Below the pieces are notes generated by a model, which saw nothing but the letters and a program-made list of their open reading frames with translations, was not told the origin of the DNA and did not search any database. Made by a program: the position numbers and the translations under genes. Shown one piece after another: positions 26,164 through 35,516 of a stretch of 64,000 nucleotides of DNA. The stretch comes from Maricaulis sp965242785 (GTDB lineage: Bacteria; Pseudomonadota; Alphaproteobacteria; Caulobacterales; Maricaulaceae). Positions within the stretch are counted from its first letter, which is position 1; each line of letters begins with the position of its first letter. The stretch covers positions 186,001 through 250,000 of the forward strand of contig CBDETA010000001.1 in assembly GCA_965242785.1 (NCBI GenBank), read 5' to 3'.

Positions 26164-27576
26164 CTAGGCGTTCGCCAGCCGGTCCTGCCAGATTGCCACC
26201 TGCTCGCGCACGCGCACCGGCGACGTGCCGCCATAGCTTGTCCGGCTTTCCATGGAGGCCCGCGCACTCAACACGGAAAACACCCGTGCGTCGATAGCCG
26301 GATCGACGGTCTGCATGTCAGCCAGCGACAGGCCGGCCAAGGGTACGTTCTTGCTCTCGGCGAGCTTCACGATCGAGCCGGCAATGTGGTGGGCGTCGCG
26401 GAAGGGCTTGCCCAGCTCGCGCACCACCCAGTCGGCCAGGTCCGTGGCGTCGGAATAGGCCTCACCGGCAGCCGCTTCCATCGCGGCGCCGTTGAACTTC
26501 AGGTCCGCCGCCATGCCCGCCATGGACAACAGGGCCAGTTCCAGATCATCGATCGCCTGGAAGACCGGTGCCTTGTCCTCCTGCAAGTCCTTGGAATAGG
26601 CCAGCGGCAGGCCCTTCACCACGGTCAGGAGGCCGGTCAGCGAACCGATGATCCGGCCCGGCTTGGCGCGGACCAGTTCGGCGGCATCGGGATTGCGTTT
26701 TTGCGGCATGATCGAGGAGCCGGTGGACCAGGCGTCCGACAGGGTGGCAAAGCCGAAGCGGCGCGTGCACCACAGCACGATCTCCTCGGCAAAGCGCGAC
26801 AGGTTGACCGCACAGATCGAAGCTGCCGACAGGACTTCCAGCGCGAAATCCCGGGCTGCGACACCGTCCAGCGAATTGGCCATCGGCCGGTCAAAGCCCA
26901 GCGCCCGGGCGGTCATCTCGCGGTCGATGGGGAAGGCGGTGCCGGCCAGGGCCGCACAGCCCAGCGGGCTCTCATTGAGGCGTTTGCGCGCATCGGCAAA
27001 CCGGCCCCGGTCGCGCTGGGCAACCTCGACATAGGACAGAAGATGGTGGGCCAGGGAGACCGGCTGGGCGGTCTGCAAATGGGTGAAGCCGGGCATGACC
27101 TGGTCGACATGCTGCGCGGCCTGGTCCAGGAGCGCCTTCTGATAGGCCGCCAGCATGGCGTCGATCCGGTCGCAGGCATCGCGCAGCCAGAGACGGAAAT
27201 CGGTCGCCACCTGGTCATTGCGCGAACGGGCGGTGTGCAGGCGGCCGGCCGGTTCGCCGATGATCGCCTTCAGCCGCGCCTCGACATTCATGTGCACATC
27301 TTCCAGCGCCTTGGACCAGGCGAAGTCGCCGGCGTGGATTTCCGCACGCACCTGTTCCAGCCCGGCGCAGATGGCCGCAGCATCCTCGCTTGAAATGACG
27401 CCGGTTTCGCCCAACATCTGCGCATGTGCGAGGGAGCCGTCGATATCCTGGTCCGCCATCCGCTTGTCGATATCGATCGAGGCATTGATCGCTTCCATGA
27501 CGGCAGACGGACCGGCTTCGAAGCGGCCGCCCCACATGGCACTGGATTTGGATTGGGACGCGGGTTTGTCGGACAT
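26164..27576 (-). CDS. argH: argininosuccinate lyase, 470 aa
   Basis: Last step of arginine synthesis: splits argininosuccinate to arginine and fumarate. Seen: MWGGRFEAGPSAVMEA, the DVHMNVEARL block, GRLHTARSRNDQVATDFRLW, the TGFTHLQ-like PGFTHLQTAQPVSL and the superfamily signature GSSIMPQKRNPDAAEL. Full length. Divergent from the TlpA-like gene with a 30-nt gap between start codons. Confidence 0.97.
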   Translation of the reverse strand: MSDKPASQSKSSAMWGGRFEAGPSAVMEAINASIDIDKRMADQDIDGSLAHAQMLGETGVISSEDAAAICAGLEQVRAEIHAGDFAWSKALEDVHMNVEARLKAIIGEPAGRLHTARSRNDQVATDFRLWLRDACDRIDAMLAAYQKALLDQAAQHVDQVMPGFTHLQTAQPVSLAHHLLSYVEVAQRDRGRFADARKRLNESPLGCAALAGTAFPIDREMTARALGFDRPMANSLDGVAARDFALEVLSAASICAVNLSRFAEEIVLWCTRRFGFATLSDAWSTGSSIMPQKRNPDAAELVRAKPGRIIGSLTGLLTVVKGLPLAYSKDLQEDKAPVFQAIDDLELALLSMAGMAADLKFNGAAMEAAAGEAYSDATDLADWVVRELGKPFRDAHHIAGSIVKLAESKNVPLAGLSLADMQTVDPAIDARVFSVLSARASMESRTSYGGTSPVRVREQVAIWQDRLANA

Positions 27577-27606
27577 GGGCTTCCTGCGGATAGGGAGATC
27601 AAGGAA

Positions 27607-28194
27607 ATGAAGTCACCGCTTGGAATAGCCATTTTTGGCATGGCCGCAATCCTTGTGGTGGGTTTTATCGGCATTGCCGTTATCAGCGGCACCGGCAATT
27701 CCAATCCCGGCGCCATGGACAGCTATGCCCGCGGCGAGATGCGGCTGTTCACCACGCTCGATGAAGCGCCGCCCCAACCCGATGTCGTTTATGCCGATGC
27801 CGATGGCGGCGAAGTGCGCCTGTCGGACTATCGCGGGCAGGTCATCCTGGTGAATTTCTGGGCCACCTGGTGTGCGCCCTGCGTCGAGGAAATGCCGGCG
27901 CTCGACCGCCTGCAGACCGAGCTGGGCGGCGAGGATTTCCAGGTCGTGACCATCAGTCTGGATCGCACGATGGAGGATGTGCTCGGCTTCTTCGAACGCC
28001 ACGAGCTGCAGGCCCTGCCGGTGATCCACGACACCCACCTGGCCAGCTTCTCCCGCATCCAGACGCCCGGTCTGCCCACCTCGATCCTGTATGATCGTCA
28101 GGGCCGGGAGATCGGCCGGCTGACGGCACCGGCGGAATGGGACAGTGAAGATGCCATCCGCCTGATCCGGGCGGCAATCAATCGCGGCATATAG
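27607..28194 (+). CDS. TlpA/ResA-type membrane-anchored thioredoxin, 195 aa
   Basis: Periplasmic thiol-disulfide reductase. Seen: one N-terminal membrane anchor (FGMAAILVVGFIGIAVISG), redoxin fold with the active-site motif WATWCAPCVEEMPAL, and the cis-Pro region TPGLPTS. Start ATG 27607 behind AAGGA. The tlpA-argH divergent pair is a known alphaproteobacterial arrangement; TlpA there serves cytochrome oxidase/heme assembly. Ends before a perfect hairpin. Confidence 0.93.
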   Translation: MKSPLGIAIFGMAAILVVGFIGIAVISGTGNSNPGAMDSYARGEMRLFTTLDEAPPQPDVVYADADGGEVRLSDYRGQVILVNFWATWCAPCVEEMPALDRLQTELGGEDFQVVTISLDRTMEDVLGFFERHELQALPVIHDTHLASFSRIQTPGLPTSILYDRQGREIGRLTAPAEWDSEDAIRLIRAAINRGI

Positions 28195-28214
28195 CCATCA
28201 GGCGCCAAGAAAGA

Positions 28215-28245
28215 AGGGCCGCCCACGAACACGGGCGGCCCTGTT
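28215..28245 (+). terminator. terminator after tlpA-like gene
   Basis: AGGGCCGCCC (28215-28224) and GGGCGGCCCT (28233-28242) form a perfect 10-bp stem; the T tail is short. Confidence 0.6.
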
Positions 28246-28400
28246 GAGTTTGGTTCCGTACCCGGAGGGATAAGCCGGTCGGGATACCCGTTCGGGGAGG
28301 AGCGGGTCGGCGCCGGTTTAGGCGCCCTGCGCGACAGGTTGATGACACCCAGACGACCGTTTCGCGGCAGGCGCAGGACCTGCAATTCACGCAAGCAAAA

Positions 28401-28436
28401 GAAAAAGCCCCGGACCGTCCGGCCCGGGGCTTTCTT
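28401..28436. terminator. bidirectional terminator
   Basis: AAAGCCCCGG (28404-28413) pairs exactly with CCGGGGCTTT (28424-28433); A/T runs flank both sides. It ends the TonB receptor transcript (minus strand) and may back up the upstream gene on the plus strand. Confidence 0.8.
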
Positions 28437-28455
28437 GTATGCCTTGGCGCGAGAC

Positions 28456-31266
28456 TTAGTAGGTCCAGCGCATGCCGAACACGGCCGACCAGCCGTATTC
28501 CTCGAACTGCTCGATACGGTCGACACCATCCGGGCGGGTGACCGCGCGGTAGGGTTCATCGGTAACATTCTTCAGATCGCCGAAGACCTGCAGATTGTCG
28601 CTCAGGTCGAGCCGGGCAGACAGGTCGAGCTGGGTGTGTTCCAGCACGAAGCGGTCCTCATCGGCACCGCCGCGGATCTCGTCGAGATATTCCGAGCGGG
28701 TCGACACCACGGCGCGCAGGTCCCAGGGACCGCGGTCATAGCCGAGCACCGCATTCCACACCGTGTCCGACTGGCCCGGCAGGGCGATCTCGCGGCCATC
28801 GGCCAGCACGGCCTCGCTCTCGGTCCAGGTGGCGTTGAAGCCGATGATGAAGCCTTCCACCGGCAGGAAGTCGAGTGCCTGCTGGTAGTTGAATTCAAAG
28901 CCCGATACCTCGCCTTCCGGCAGGTTGATGAAGGAGGCGGCTTCGTCGAACAGGCGACCGTTCAGCGTGATATTGGCGTACTCGACCGGAGCGATGATGT
29001 TCTCCAGGTCCTTGTAGAAATAGCCGACATACACAACGGCGTCGTTGTTCGGATACCATTCGATCGAGACGTCGAAATTCCGGGCTTCCAGGCGCTCCAG
29101 ATCCGGATTGCCGAATTCGCCTTCCACTTCATCGTCATCATTCTGTTCGACCAGGATGCGCGGTGCGAACTGGCCCGGATTGGGGCGCTGGATCGAGGCG
29201 TAATAGCCGGCGCGGGCGATCACGTTCTCGGCCAGTTCGAAACGGCCCAGCACGGACGGCAGCACATCGGTGTATTCGTCCGCGACCGATTGCGGGGTCA
29301 CGAACAGCGTGTCATCGCCCAGGACCACACCACCCACGGTGGCGTCTTCCTCGGCCAGGAAGACTTCATAGCCATAGCCGGACACATCGGTCTGCTCGAC
29401 ACGCAGGCCGCCGACGATGCGGACCGGACCATTGTCCCAGCCGCCCATCACATAGCCGGCCAGAATGTCCTCACCGATGCCGTAGGACGCGCCCTGGCTG
29501 TCGATGATGCTGTCGACGTCCTGGTAGTCCAGCTGGCTCAGATTGGAGAAGAAGAACTCACGCACCGGAGCCGGGTTTGGCACCGGGCCGAGACGCGACT
29601 GGCTGTAGTCCACGTCGTGGACCACATCGGCCAGGGTGATCAGGTCGGTGTCGTCATAAACGTCGAAATCCAGGGCGTATTTCTTGTCGCGAAGCCGGGT
29701 GCGGACGCCGTACTGCACGTAGGTCGCAGCACCGGAGAACTGGAAGTCGTGGCGGATGTTCAGGGCCGCCGCATATTCGCGGTCCTGGGACAGGCCATTG
29801 GTCAGCTCGAAGCCGGCATTCTCGTAGCGCGATGCGTCGAACACGTTCTGCGTGGTCAGCCCGCCCTGATACTGGATGGTCGGCATCAGCGGATTGGAGA
29901 CATTGATGCCGAAGGTTTCGCCGTCCTCGAACTCGTGGGAGAAGTCGGTGTCCAGGCGGTTCGGTTCTTCTTCCTCGGAATGCACATAGGACACCGACCA
30001 GTCGATGGTGGTGTTGCCGCGCAGCCATTCGCCGCCGAAATCGGTGGCGAAGATCAGCTGGGTCTCGAGGCGATCCTTGATGTCGCGGTCGATTTCCATT
30101 TCCGACGCGGTCAGGACGGCCAGATCACCCGACGAATTGGCATCGTCATAGTCGGCGTCTTCCAGCTTGATCTCGACGCGGTTGCGATATTCCTGATCGG
30201 AGAAATCAGAATAGGTCGAGCGCAGATACAGGCTCAGCTCATTGCTGACGCGATAGTCGAAATTGAGCGCGGCCGTCGTGCGCTCGCGGGTGAGCTGGTA
30301 GTTGCGCAGCTCGATCTCGTTCGGGAAGGGCACCGACTCGCCGGTCTCCCAGCCGCCATCGACCTCAAAGCTTTCCGAGCCGAAGACGCGCTGCTGGTAG
30401 GACAGCGAGCCCGCGACGCCCAGACGACCGTCCAGGAAGTTGTTGGCGAAATTGATGCCGCCGCGCCAGCCGAAGTCTTCCTCGATGTCCGAGTAGAGCG
30501 TCGCGGCGCGGGCCCGCAGGTAGAGCTCGTCGACATCGAAGCCGGACATGGTCTCGATCTCGACATTGCCGCCCACGCTGTCGCCATCCATGTTCGGCAG
30601 CAGCGTCTTGTTGATCACCACGGACGACAGCACGTCGGCGTCGATCACATCCAGGCCGACCTGGCGGTCTTCGGCTTCCGGCGAGGTCAGGCGCACGCCA
30701 TTGATGGAGGTGGAGACCAGGTTCGGCGACATGCCGCGGATCGAGACGAAGCGGCCTTCGCCCTGGTCGTTCAGCACGTTCACGCCAACGGCGCGACGGG
30801 CGGCCTCGGCGACATTCTCGTCGGGGAACTGGCCGATCGCGTCGGCGGTCAGGACGGCGATATTGCCGTCATTGGCGCGCTGGCGGGACAGGGCCGAGTT
30901 GAGCGCACCGCGCTGGCCGACCACCAGGATATTGTCGACGAAGGCGACATCATCACCCAGCGTGATCGTCGGGGCGGCCGTATCCGTGACGCTGGACAGG
31001 GTCACCGGAATTTCGCGGGTCTCGGCGCCGACATAGCTGACGCGCAGCGTGTACTGGCCGGCTTCCAGGCCGACAATGCGGAACGAACCGTCTGCCGCCA
31101 CGGTGGCCGTCTGGCCGGTTTCAACGATCCGGACGGTCGCGCCTTCCAGACCGACGGTTTGCGAAGCGTCCGTGACGCGGCCGGCGATCGTACCGGCGTG
31201 AGCTGCGGCCGCAGCCGCAATGGCCAGCACCGAAGCGGTGCCGAGCATGGCAATCGTCTTGCGCAT
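28456..31266 (-). CDS. TonB-dependent outer-membrane receptor with N-terminal carboxypeptidase-regulatory-like domain, 936 aa
   Basis: Outer-membrane active transporter. Seen: signal peptide (MRKTIAMLGTASVLAIAAAA), an Ig-like CarbopepD_reg domain at about 25-110 (TIAGRVTDASQ, VRIVETGQTATVAADGSF), plug domain with DENVAEAARRAVGVNVLNDQ and VSIRGMSPNLVSTSINGVRL, and a 22-strand barrel ending in aromatic Y (AVFGMRWTY). ATG at 31264-31266 behind AAGGGGG. It resembles the TonB-Xanth-Caul subfamily. Divergent from a phytase, so phytate or an inositol-phosphate/metal complex is a reasonable substrate guess. Confidence 0.94.
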   Translation of the reverse strand: MRKTIAMLGTASVLAIAAAAAAHAGTIAGRVTDASQTVGLEGATVRIVETGQTATVAADGSFRIVGLEAGQYTLRVSYVGAETREIPVTLSSVTDTAAPTITLGDDVAFVDNILVVGQRGALNSALSRQRANDGNIAVLTADAIGQFPDENVAEAARRAVGVNVLNDQGEGRFVSIRGMSPNLVSTSINGVRLTSPEAEDRQVGLDVIDADVLSSVVINKTLLPNMDGDSVGGNVEIETMSGFDVDELYLRARAATLYSDIEEDFGWRGGINFANNFLDGRLGVAGSLSYQQRVFGSESFEVDGGWETGESVPFPNEIELRNYQLTRERTTAALNFDYRVSNELSLYLRSTYSDFSDQEYRNRVEIKLEDADYDDANSSGDLAVLTASEMEIDRDIKDRLETQLIFATDFGGEWLRGNTTIDWSVSYVHSEEEEPNRLDTDFSHEFEDGETFGINVSNPLMPTIQYQGGLTTQNVFDASRYENAGFELTNGLSQDREYAAALNIRHDFQFSGAATYVQYGVRTRLRDKKYALDFDVYDDTDLITLADVVHDVDYSQSRLGPVPNPAPVREFFFSNLSQLDYQDVDSIIDSQGASYGIGEDILAGYVMGGWDNGPVRIVGGLRVEQTDVSGYGYEVFLAEEDATVGGVVLGDDTLFVTPQSVADEYTDVLPSVLGRFELAENVIARAGYYASIQRPNPGQFAPRILVEQNDDDEVEGEFGNPDLERLEARNFDVSIEWYPNNDAVVYVGYFYKDLENIIAPVEYANITLNGRLFDEAASFINLPEGEVSGFEFNYQQALDFLPVEGFIIGFNATWTESEAVLADGREIALPGQSDTVWNAVLGYDRGPWDLRAVVSTRSEYLDEIRGGADEDRFVLEHTQLDLSARLDLSDNLQVFGDLKNVTDEPYRAVTRPDGVDRIEQFEEYGWSAVFGMRWTY

Positions 31267-31392
31267 TGTTTCCCCCTTCAAGGATACCCGAAGTGCGATG
31301 CCCGGGCGGGCAAAGTCGGCGCCTCTATGAAGGGAGACCGGCGACAGGCTGATGACGCTCACGTCTCAGTGCGGTGTCGTTTTGGCTGAAGT

Positions 31393-31440
31393 TTTGTGAC
31401 GGTGCGAAATTGCATCACTGTTTCAATGAATTGTCACAAA
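31393..31440. promoter_or_regulatory. inverted repeat TTTGTGAC ... GTCACAAA in the receptor-phytase divergent promoter
   Basis: Two exact 8-bp half sites, 31393-31400 and 31433-31440, whose starts are 40 bp apart, roughly four helical turns, in an AT-richer zone between the two start codons. They could be two operators for a looping regulator of both genes. The right half also contains TTGTCAC, similar to a Pho-box half site. Confidence 0.4.
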
Positions 31441-31509
31441 TATCGGCATGGCGCGGTGCGGCCGGCATGGTAAGGCGCATGCCGATCACTCATCGGCTTC
31501 GGGGACATC

Positions 31510-32550
31510 ATGAAACGCGTCATCGCTTCCAGCGCCTTGCTTCTTGGTCTCACCGCCTGCAGTGCGAACCTGCTCCCTGCGACCGAGATCGAGGCCGCGA
31601 TCGAGACCGCCAGCGTCGCGGGAACCGGTGATGCTGCTGACGATCCGGCCGTCTGGGTTGCACCGGAACCGGCCGACAGCCTAGTGTTCGGCACGGACAA
31701 GGACAATGGCGTCTACGTCTACACGATGACCGGTGAGGAACACGCCTACCTGCCGGAAGGCCGCCTGAACAATGTCGATGTCCGCTACGGCTTTGATCTG
31801 GGCGATCGTGTCGTCGACATCGCCGCCGCTTCGGACCGCTCCAATATCGGCGTGGCGGTCTTCTTCATCGACCGCGCAACCCGCGCGGTGAGCTATGCCG
31901 GTGCAGTGCCGGTTGCCGACATCGTCGAGCCCTACGGCTTCTGCCTCTACCGGTCGCCGCGCAACGGCGCACTCTATGCCTTCATCTCCGACAAGGACCC
32001 GGGCACCTTCATCCAGCTTCTGCTCGGGTGGGATGGCGCGTCCGTCACGGCCGAGGAAGTGCGCCGCGTCACGCTCGGCACGATTGCGGAAGGCTGCGTC
32101 GCTGATGACCGCACCGGACGCGTCTACATGAATGAAGAGAATGTCGGCGTCTGGACCATGGGGGCAGAGCCGACCGATCCTGTCACGCCGGAGCTTGTGG
32201 CCGCTGTGGACGGCGTGACGCTGGTTGCGGATGTCGAAGGGGCTGCCCTGTTGCCGCGCGGTGAAACCGGCGGATGGCTGGTTGTCTCCGCCCAGAGCGA
32301 CAATGCCTATGTCGCCTATGATCTGGAGACGCATGCCTATGCGGGCCGGGTCCGGATCGTTGATGGCGGCATTGACGGTGTCACCCATACGGATGGCCTG
32401 GACATTTCCGCGGCCGATCTCGGGCCTGGCTTTCCCCAGGGCATCCTGGTGGTCCAGGATGACGAGAACGATACAGGCGGCCAGAACTTCAAGTTTGTCG
32501 ACCTGCGGGTCGTGACATCGGTTCTGGAAAACCCGCAGCCGGAGCAATAG
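31510..32550 (+). CDS. beta-propeller phytase (3-phytase), lipoprotein, 346 aa
   Basis: Releases phosphate from phytate with calcium. Seen: lipoprotein signal with L-T-A-C (LLLGLTACSANL), then BPP blades: DAADDPAVWVAPE, FGTDKDNGVYVY, LNNVDVRYGFDLG, EPYGFCLYR, CVADDRTGRVYMNEENVGVW, VEGAALLPRG, THTDGLDISA and VQDDENDTGGQNFKFV. The acidic calcium and phosphate-site residues of the family are visible. The lipid anchor keeps it on the cell envelope, next to the divergent TonB receptor. Not a purple or histidine acid phosphatase. RBS GGGGAC is modest. Confidence 0.92.
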   Translation: MKRVIASSALLLGLTACSANLLPATEIEAAIETASVAGTGDAADDPAVWVAPEPADSLVFGTDKDNGVYVYTMTGEEHAYLPEGRLNNVDVRYGFDLGDRVVDIAAASDRSNIGVAVFFIDRATRAVSYAGAVPVADIVEPYGFCLYRSPRNGALYAFISDKDPGTFIQLLLGWDGASVTAEEVRRVTLGTIAEGCVADDRTGRVYMNEENVGVWTMGAEPTDPVTPELVAAVDGVTLVADVEGAALLPRGETGGWLVVSAQSDNAYVAYDLETHAYAGRVRIVDGGIDGVTHTDGLDISAADLGPGFPQGILVVQDDENDTGGQNFKFVDLRVVTSVLENPQPEQ

Positions 32551-32560
32551 AGACGGGGCC

Positions 32561-32860
32561 ATGGCCCTGTTCCTGCCCCTGATCCTCGTCGGCGCCGTCA
32601 TCACGCTGATCATTCTGCATCGCGCCCGTGATCGGGGTCTGGCGGGCTATCTGCGGACCGTTGAGGCTGACCTGGCTGCGGCACCGGGGAGCGGACCTGC
32701 CGGTGCGCCTGTGCCGCAGGATCCACCGGCCGATCTGCCGCATCATCTCCACGCGATCATTCACGAAGCCTACCGGGCGGGGCCGGCAGACCCCGAGGTC
32801 ATCCGGCGGGCCCGCATCGCGGTGGCGGAATACCGCCAGTTCCGCGGCTGGAAAGACTAG
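32561..32860 (+). CDS. small membrane-anchored protein of unknown function, 99 aa
   Basis: Seen: one N-terminal membrane segment (LFLPLILVGAVITLIILH), a Pro/Ala linker and a helical soluble part (DPEVIRRARIAVAEYRQFRGW). No known family. It begins 10 nt after the phytase stop, so it is probably co-transcribed. Confidence 0.65.
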   Translation: MALFLPLILVGAVITLIILHRARDRGLAGYLRTVEADLAAAPGSGPAGAPVPQDPPADLPHHLHAIIHEAYRAGPADPEVIRRARIAVAEYRQFRGWKD

Positions 32861-32891
32861 GCAAGCGCGACCCGACCGCTAGTCTGCCGCC

Positions 32892-33995
32892 ATGACGCTT
32901 TTACCGGTCAATCTGGTCCAGGTCGCCCTGGCGGCAATCGCCAGCTTGGGCTTCCTGCTCACCGTGTCGCGTCCGCGGCTGCGGGCGCTGGCTGCCATGA
33001 TGGCAATGTCGGCCCTGTGGATGGTCTTCAACCTGCTCGAGGAAACAGCCGGCTTCCGCGAGATATGGCTGGTCTCGCCGGCCTTCCGCCTGGTCTATCC
33101 GCCGCTGGTCTTCCTCACGGCGCACGGCGTGATGATGTCGGGCCCGGCGCTGACATGGCGCGACTGGCCACATGCTGTTCCGGCCGTCCTGGCGCTCTGC
33201 CTGACCTCGCAGATCGCCTGGGTGGAACACGCCGCCCGCTTCAGCCTGGTTGCCTATTCGATCGCCACGATCTGGCTCATCCACCGTTTCCACCGGGCCA
33301 CCCGGGAGACCCGCTCGGATGCACAGGCCATCCAGCTGAACTGGCTCTACGCCCTGATCGGCTTCTATCTGGTGGACGGGATATTCGACATCATCCGCAT
33401 GGATGCGCACTGGCTTTATGACGACTGGCCCTGGCTGGCCTCCCAGTCGGCCTATGTCTTCCAGCTCAGCCTGTCGCTGGGCTTTGTCGTCGTGCTTATC
33501 ATCCTCGCGGTTCGTCACACAGGCCTGTTTGACGGGCTGGCACCCGGCGCACTCGCGCCCCAGGCGGAGACTGCCCCGTCAGTGGCCCCGCCATCGGGAG
33601 ACTTCGAGCGCATTGAGCAGGTGGTGCGCACCGACGCGCTTTATTCCGAACCGCGCCTCACCCGGCTGGAAGTGGCGCAGGCAGCGGGGCTGACAGAGCG
33701 GGCCGTGTCGCGGGCCATCAAGTCTGCCACGGGCCGCAATTTCAACGACTACATCAATTCCCTGCGCATCCAGGATGTCTGCGCCCTGATGGCGGCCGAT
33801 GTGAAAGCGGGCACGGCGAGCCGGGTGATCGACATGGCCTTCACGGCCGGTTTCAGTTCCAAATCGGTCTTCAACGACGTGTTCAAGCGGGAAACCGGGC
33901 TCACCCCGTCAGCCTATCTGGTGGAGCTGCGGCAGAATCCGGGGCGCTGGGAAATTCCGGACGTCCGGAATCCGGATCCCGGACGACGAGCCTGA
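32892..33995 (+). CDS. membrane-bound AraC-family regulator, 367 aa
   Basis: One-component regulator. Seen: about six or seven hydrophobic segments in residues 5-215 (LVQVALAAIASLGFLLTV, AVPAVLALCLTSQIAWV, SLGFVVVLIILAV) followed by an AraC HTH domain at about 255-355 (ARLTRLEVAQ-like start, RAVSRAIKSATGRNFNDYIN, FTAGFSSKSVFNDVFKRETG). Such proteins read an envelope or lipid signal and act directly on DNA. It lies between the phytase group and an amidohydrolase and may regulate either. Confidence 0.88.
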   Translation: MTLLPVNLVQVALAAIASLGFLLTVSRPRLRALAAMMAMSALWMVFNLLEETAGFREIWLVSPAFRLVYPPLVFLTAHGVMMSGPALTWRDWPHAVPAVLALCLTSQIAWVEHAARFSLVAYSIATIWLIHRFHRATRETRSDAQAIQLNWLYALIGFYLVDGIFDIIRMDAHWLYDDWPWLASQSAYVFQLSLSLGFVVVLIILAVRHTGLFDGLAPGALAPQAETAPSVAPPSGDFERIEQVVRTDALYSEPRLTRLEVAQAAGLTERAVSRAIKSATGRNFNDYINSLRIQDVCALMAADVKAGTASRVIDMAFTAGFSSKSVFNDVFKRETGLTPSAYLVELRQNPGRWEIPDVRNPDPGRRA

Positions 33996-34037
33996 GGGCG
34001 GATGCTCTCGTCAGCCCACGCTGACAAGAGGTCCCCG

Positions 34038-35450
34038 ATGCGAAACCTGTTTCTGATCTCCCTTCTGGTCCTGATCGGCCTGGCCGGTCTGGGCTGCGTC
34101 ATGATCACCCGGCTGCCTGGCGCCATGATCCCCGACTCGCCGTCGCAACCGGCCCTGTTGATCGAACACGCCATCCTGCTCGACCCGAAAACCGGCCAGC
34201 TCGTGCGCAATGGCTCCGTCCTGATCCGCGACGGCCGCATCGCGCAGGTGGTGCAGGGCGAGATGCCCAATGTGCCGGCAGACATTTCTCGCCGGGACGC
34301 CAGCGGCCTGACGCTCCTGCCCGGTCTGATCGATGTCCATGTCCACGTGTTCGACGAGCCGGACCTGGCGGCCGGTCTGGCGCATGGGGTCACGACTGTG
34401 CGCAATATGGGCGGTATGCCCTTCCATCTCCCTCTGGCCCGGCGCATCGAGGCCGGGGAGGTGCTGGGGCCGCGCCTGATCACGACCGGCCCGATCCTCA
34501 ACGAGACCGGCGGCCGCAATGGCAATGCCTTGCACGAATCCGTCCTGGGCGCCGAAGAGGCCCGGGCCGCCGTCCGGCGGCAATACGCGGCCGGCTTCCG
34601 CCACCTCAAGCTCTACTCAAACCTCTCGCGCGAGAGTTTCGAGGCGATCCGGGCCGAAGCCGAAATCCTGGGCATGAGCCTGAGCGGCCATCCAGTCGAA
34701 GGCACCGAGGCTGAGCCAATGGCCATCGACGCCACCCTGCAGGCCGGCTTCGCCACCATCGAACACACCGAGTCCATCGTCTGGCACGGGCTGAATGATG
34801 ACACCGACGCGGATGGCGCCGCCCGCCTCGCCCGCCGGATAGCAGCCGCCGGCGCCGTGGTTGATCCGACACTCGTGGTGCACGAGAATCTGGCACGGAT
34901 CGTCGAAACGCAGGGCGGTCACCTCTCGCGTCCGGAGATGGCCAGCTATAATCCGGTTGTCGCCGGGTTCGAGCGTGACTCCTTCGACTTCTGGAGCCGT
35001 TATGCCCACAGCGACCGCACTGACATGCAGGCTTTCTACACCCGCTTTACCGGGATGCTGCATCAGGCGGGGGTGCGTTTGACCGTGGGGTCCGACAGCG
35101 GCGTCATGGCGTCACCGCATGGCGTGTCGACCCTTCGCGAGATGGAACTGCTGGTGTCTGCCGGATTGAGCCCGCTGGAGGCGATCCGGGCGGCGACGCT
35201 GAACGGGGCCGATGTGCTCGGCCTGTCAGGCCAGGTGGGCTGTCTGGCGCCCGGCTGCGCCGCCGACCTCGTCCTCGTCAGCGGGGATCCGCTGCAGGAT
35301 ATCCGCCATCTCTACACACCGGAGGCCGTGGTCCGGAACGGCCAATGGCTCAACCGCGCAAAACTCGATGAACTGGAAACCGCCAGCCATCACCCATCTG
35401 AGTTGCGCACCTGGTGGCGTCTGGGGCGCCACCTTCTCGCAACGCATTGA
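34038..35450 (+). CDS. exported amidohydrolase-superfamily enzyme, 470 aa
   Basis: Metal-dependent hydrolase of the imidazolonepropionase/prolidase-like group. Seen: N-terminal membrane segment (LFLISLLVLIGLAGLGCVMI), metal ligands HVHV, carbamylated-Lys candidate in HLKLYSN, His in LSGHPVEG and TIEHTES, and the catalytic Asp in TVGSDSGVM; C-terminal composite domain with GCLAPGCAADLVLV. The start ATG 34038 has AAGAGG before it. Substrate probably a peptide or cyclic amide; unknown. It ends in a strong terminator. Confidence 0.9.
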   Translation: MRNLFLISLLVLIGLAGLGCVMITRLPGAMIPDSPSQPALLIEHAILLDPKTGQLVRNGSVLIRDGRIAQVVQGEMPNVPADISRRDASGLTLLPGLIDVHVHVFDEPDLAAGLAHGVTTVRNMGGMPFHLPLARRIEAGEVLGPRLITTGPILNETGGRNGNALHESVLGAEEARAAVRRQYAAGFRHLKLYSNLSRESFEAIRAEAEILGMSLSGHPVEGTEAEPMAIDATLQAGFATIEHTESIVWHGLNDDTDADGAARLARRIAAAGAVVDPTLVVHENLARIVETQGGHLSRPEMASYNPVVAGFERDSFDFWSRYAHSDRTDMQAFYTRFTGMLHQAGVRLTVGSDSGVMASPHGVSTLREMELLVSAGLSPLEAIRAATLNGADVLGLSGQVGCLAPGCAADLVLVSGDPLQDIRHLYTPEAVVRNGQWLNRAKLDELETASHHPSELRTWWRLGRHLLATH

Positions 35451-35460
35451 GACCCGGATA

Positions 35461-35500
35461 CAAAAACGCCCGGCAGGAAGGTCCGGCCGGGCGCTTTTTT
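35461..35500. terminator. bidirectional terminator between amidohydrolase and etfA
   Basis: CGCCCGGC (35467-35474) pairs with GCCGGGCG (35486-35493); T run TTTTTT on the plus side, AAAAA before it on the minus side. The genes converge. Confidence 0.85.
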
Positions 35501-35516
35501 GATGTCGAAGGCCGGA

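Noticed and set aside
31393..31440. Pho box for phosphate control of the phytase
   Set aside because: Only one half site (TTGTCAC) fits; the 11-bp repeat spacing of a real Pho box is not met. Kept only as an inverted repeat.
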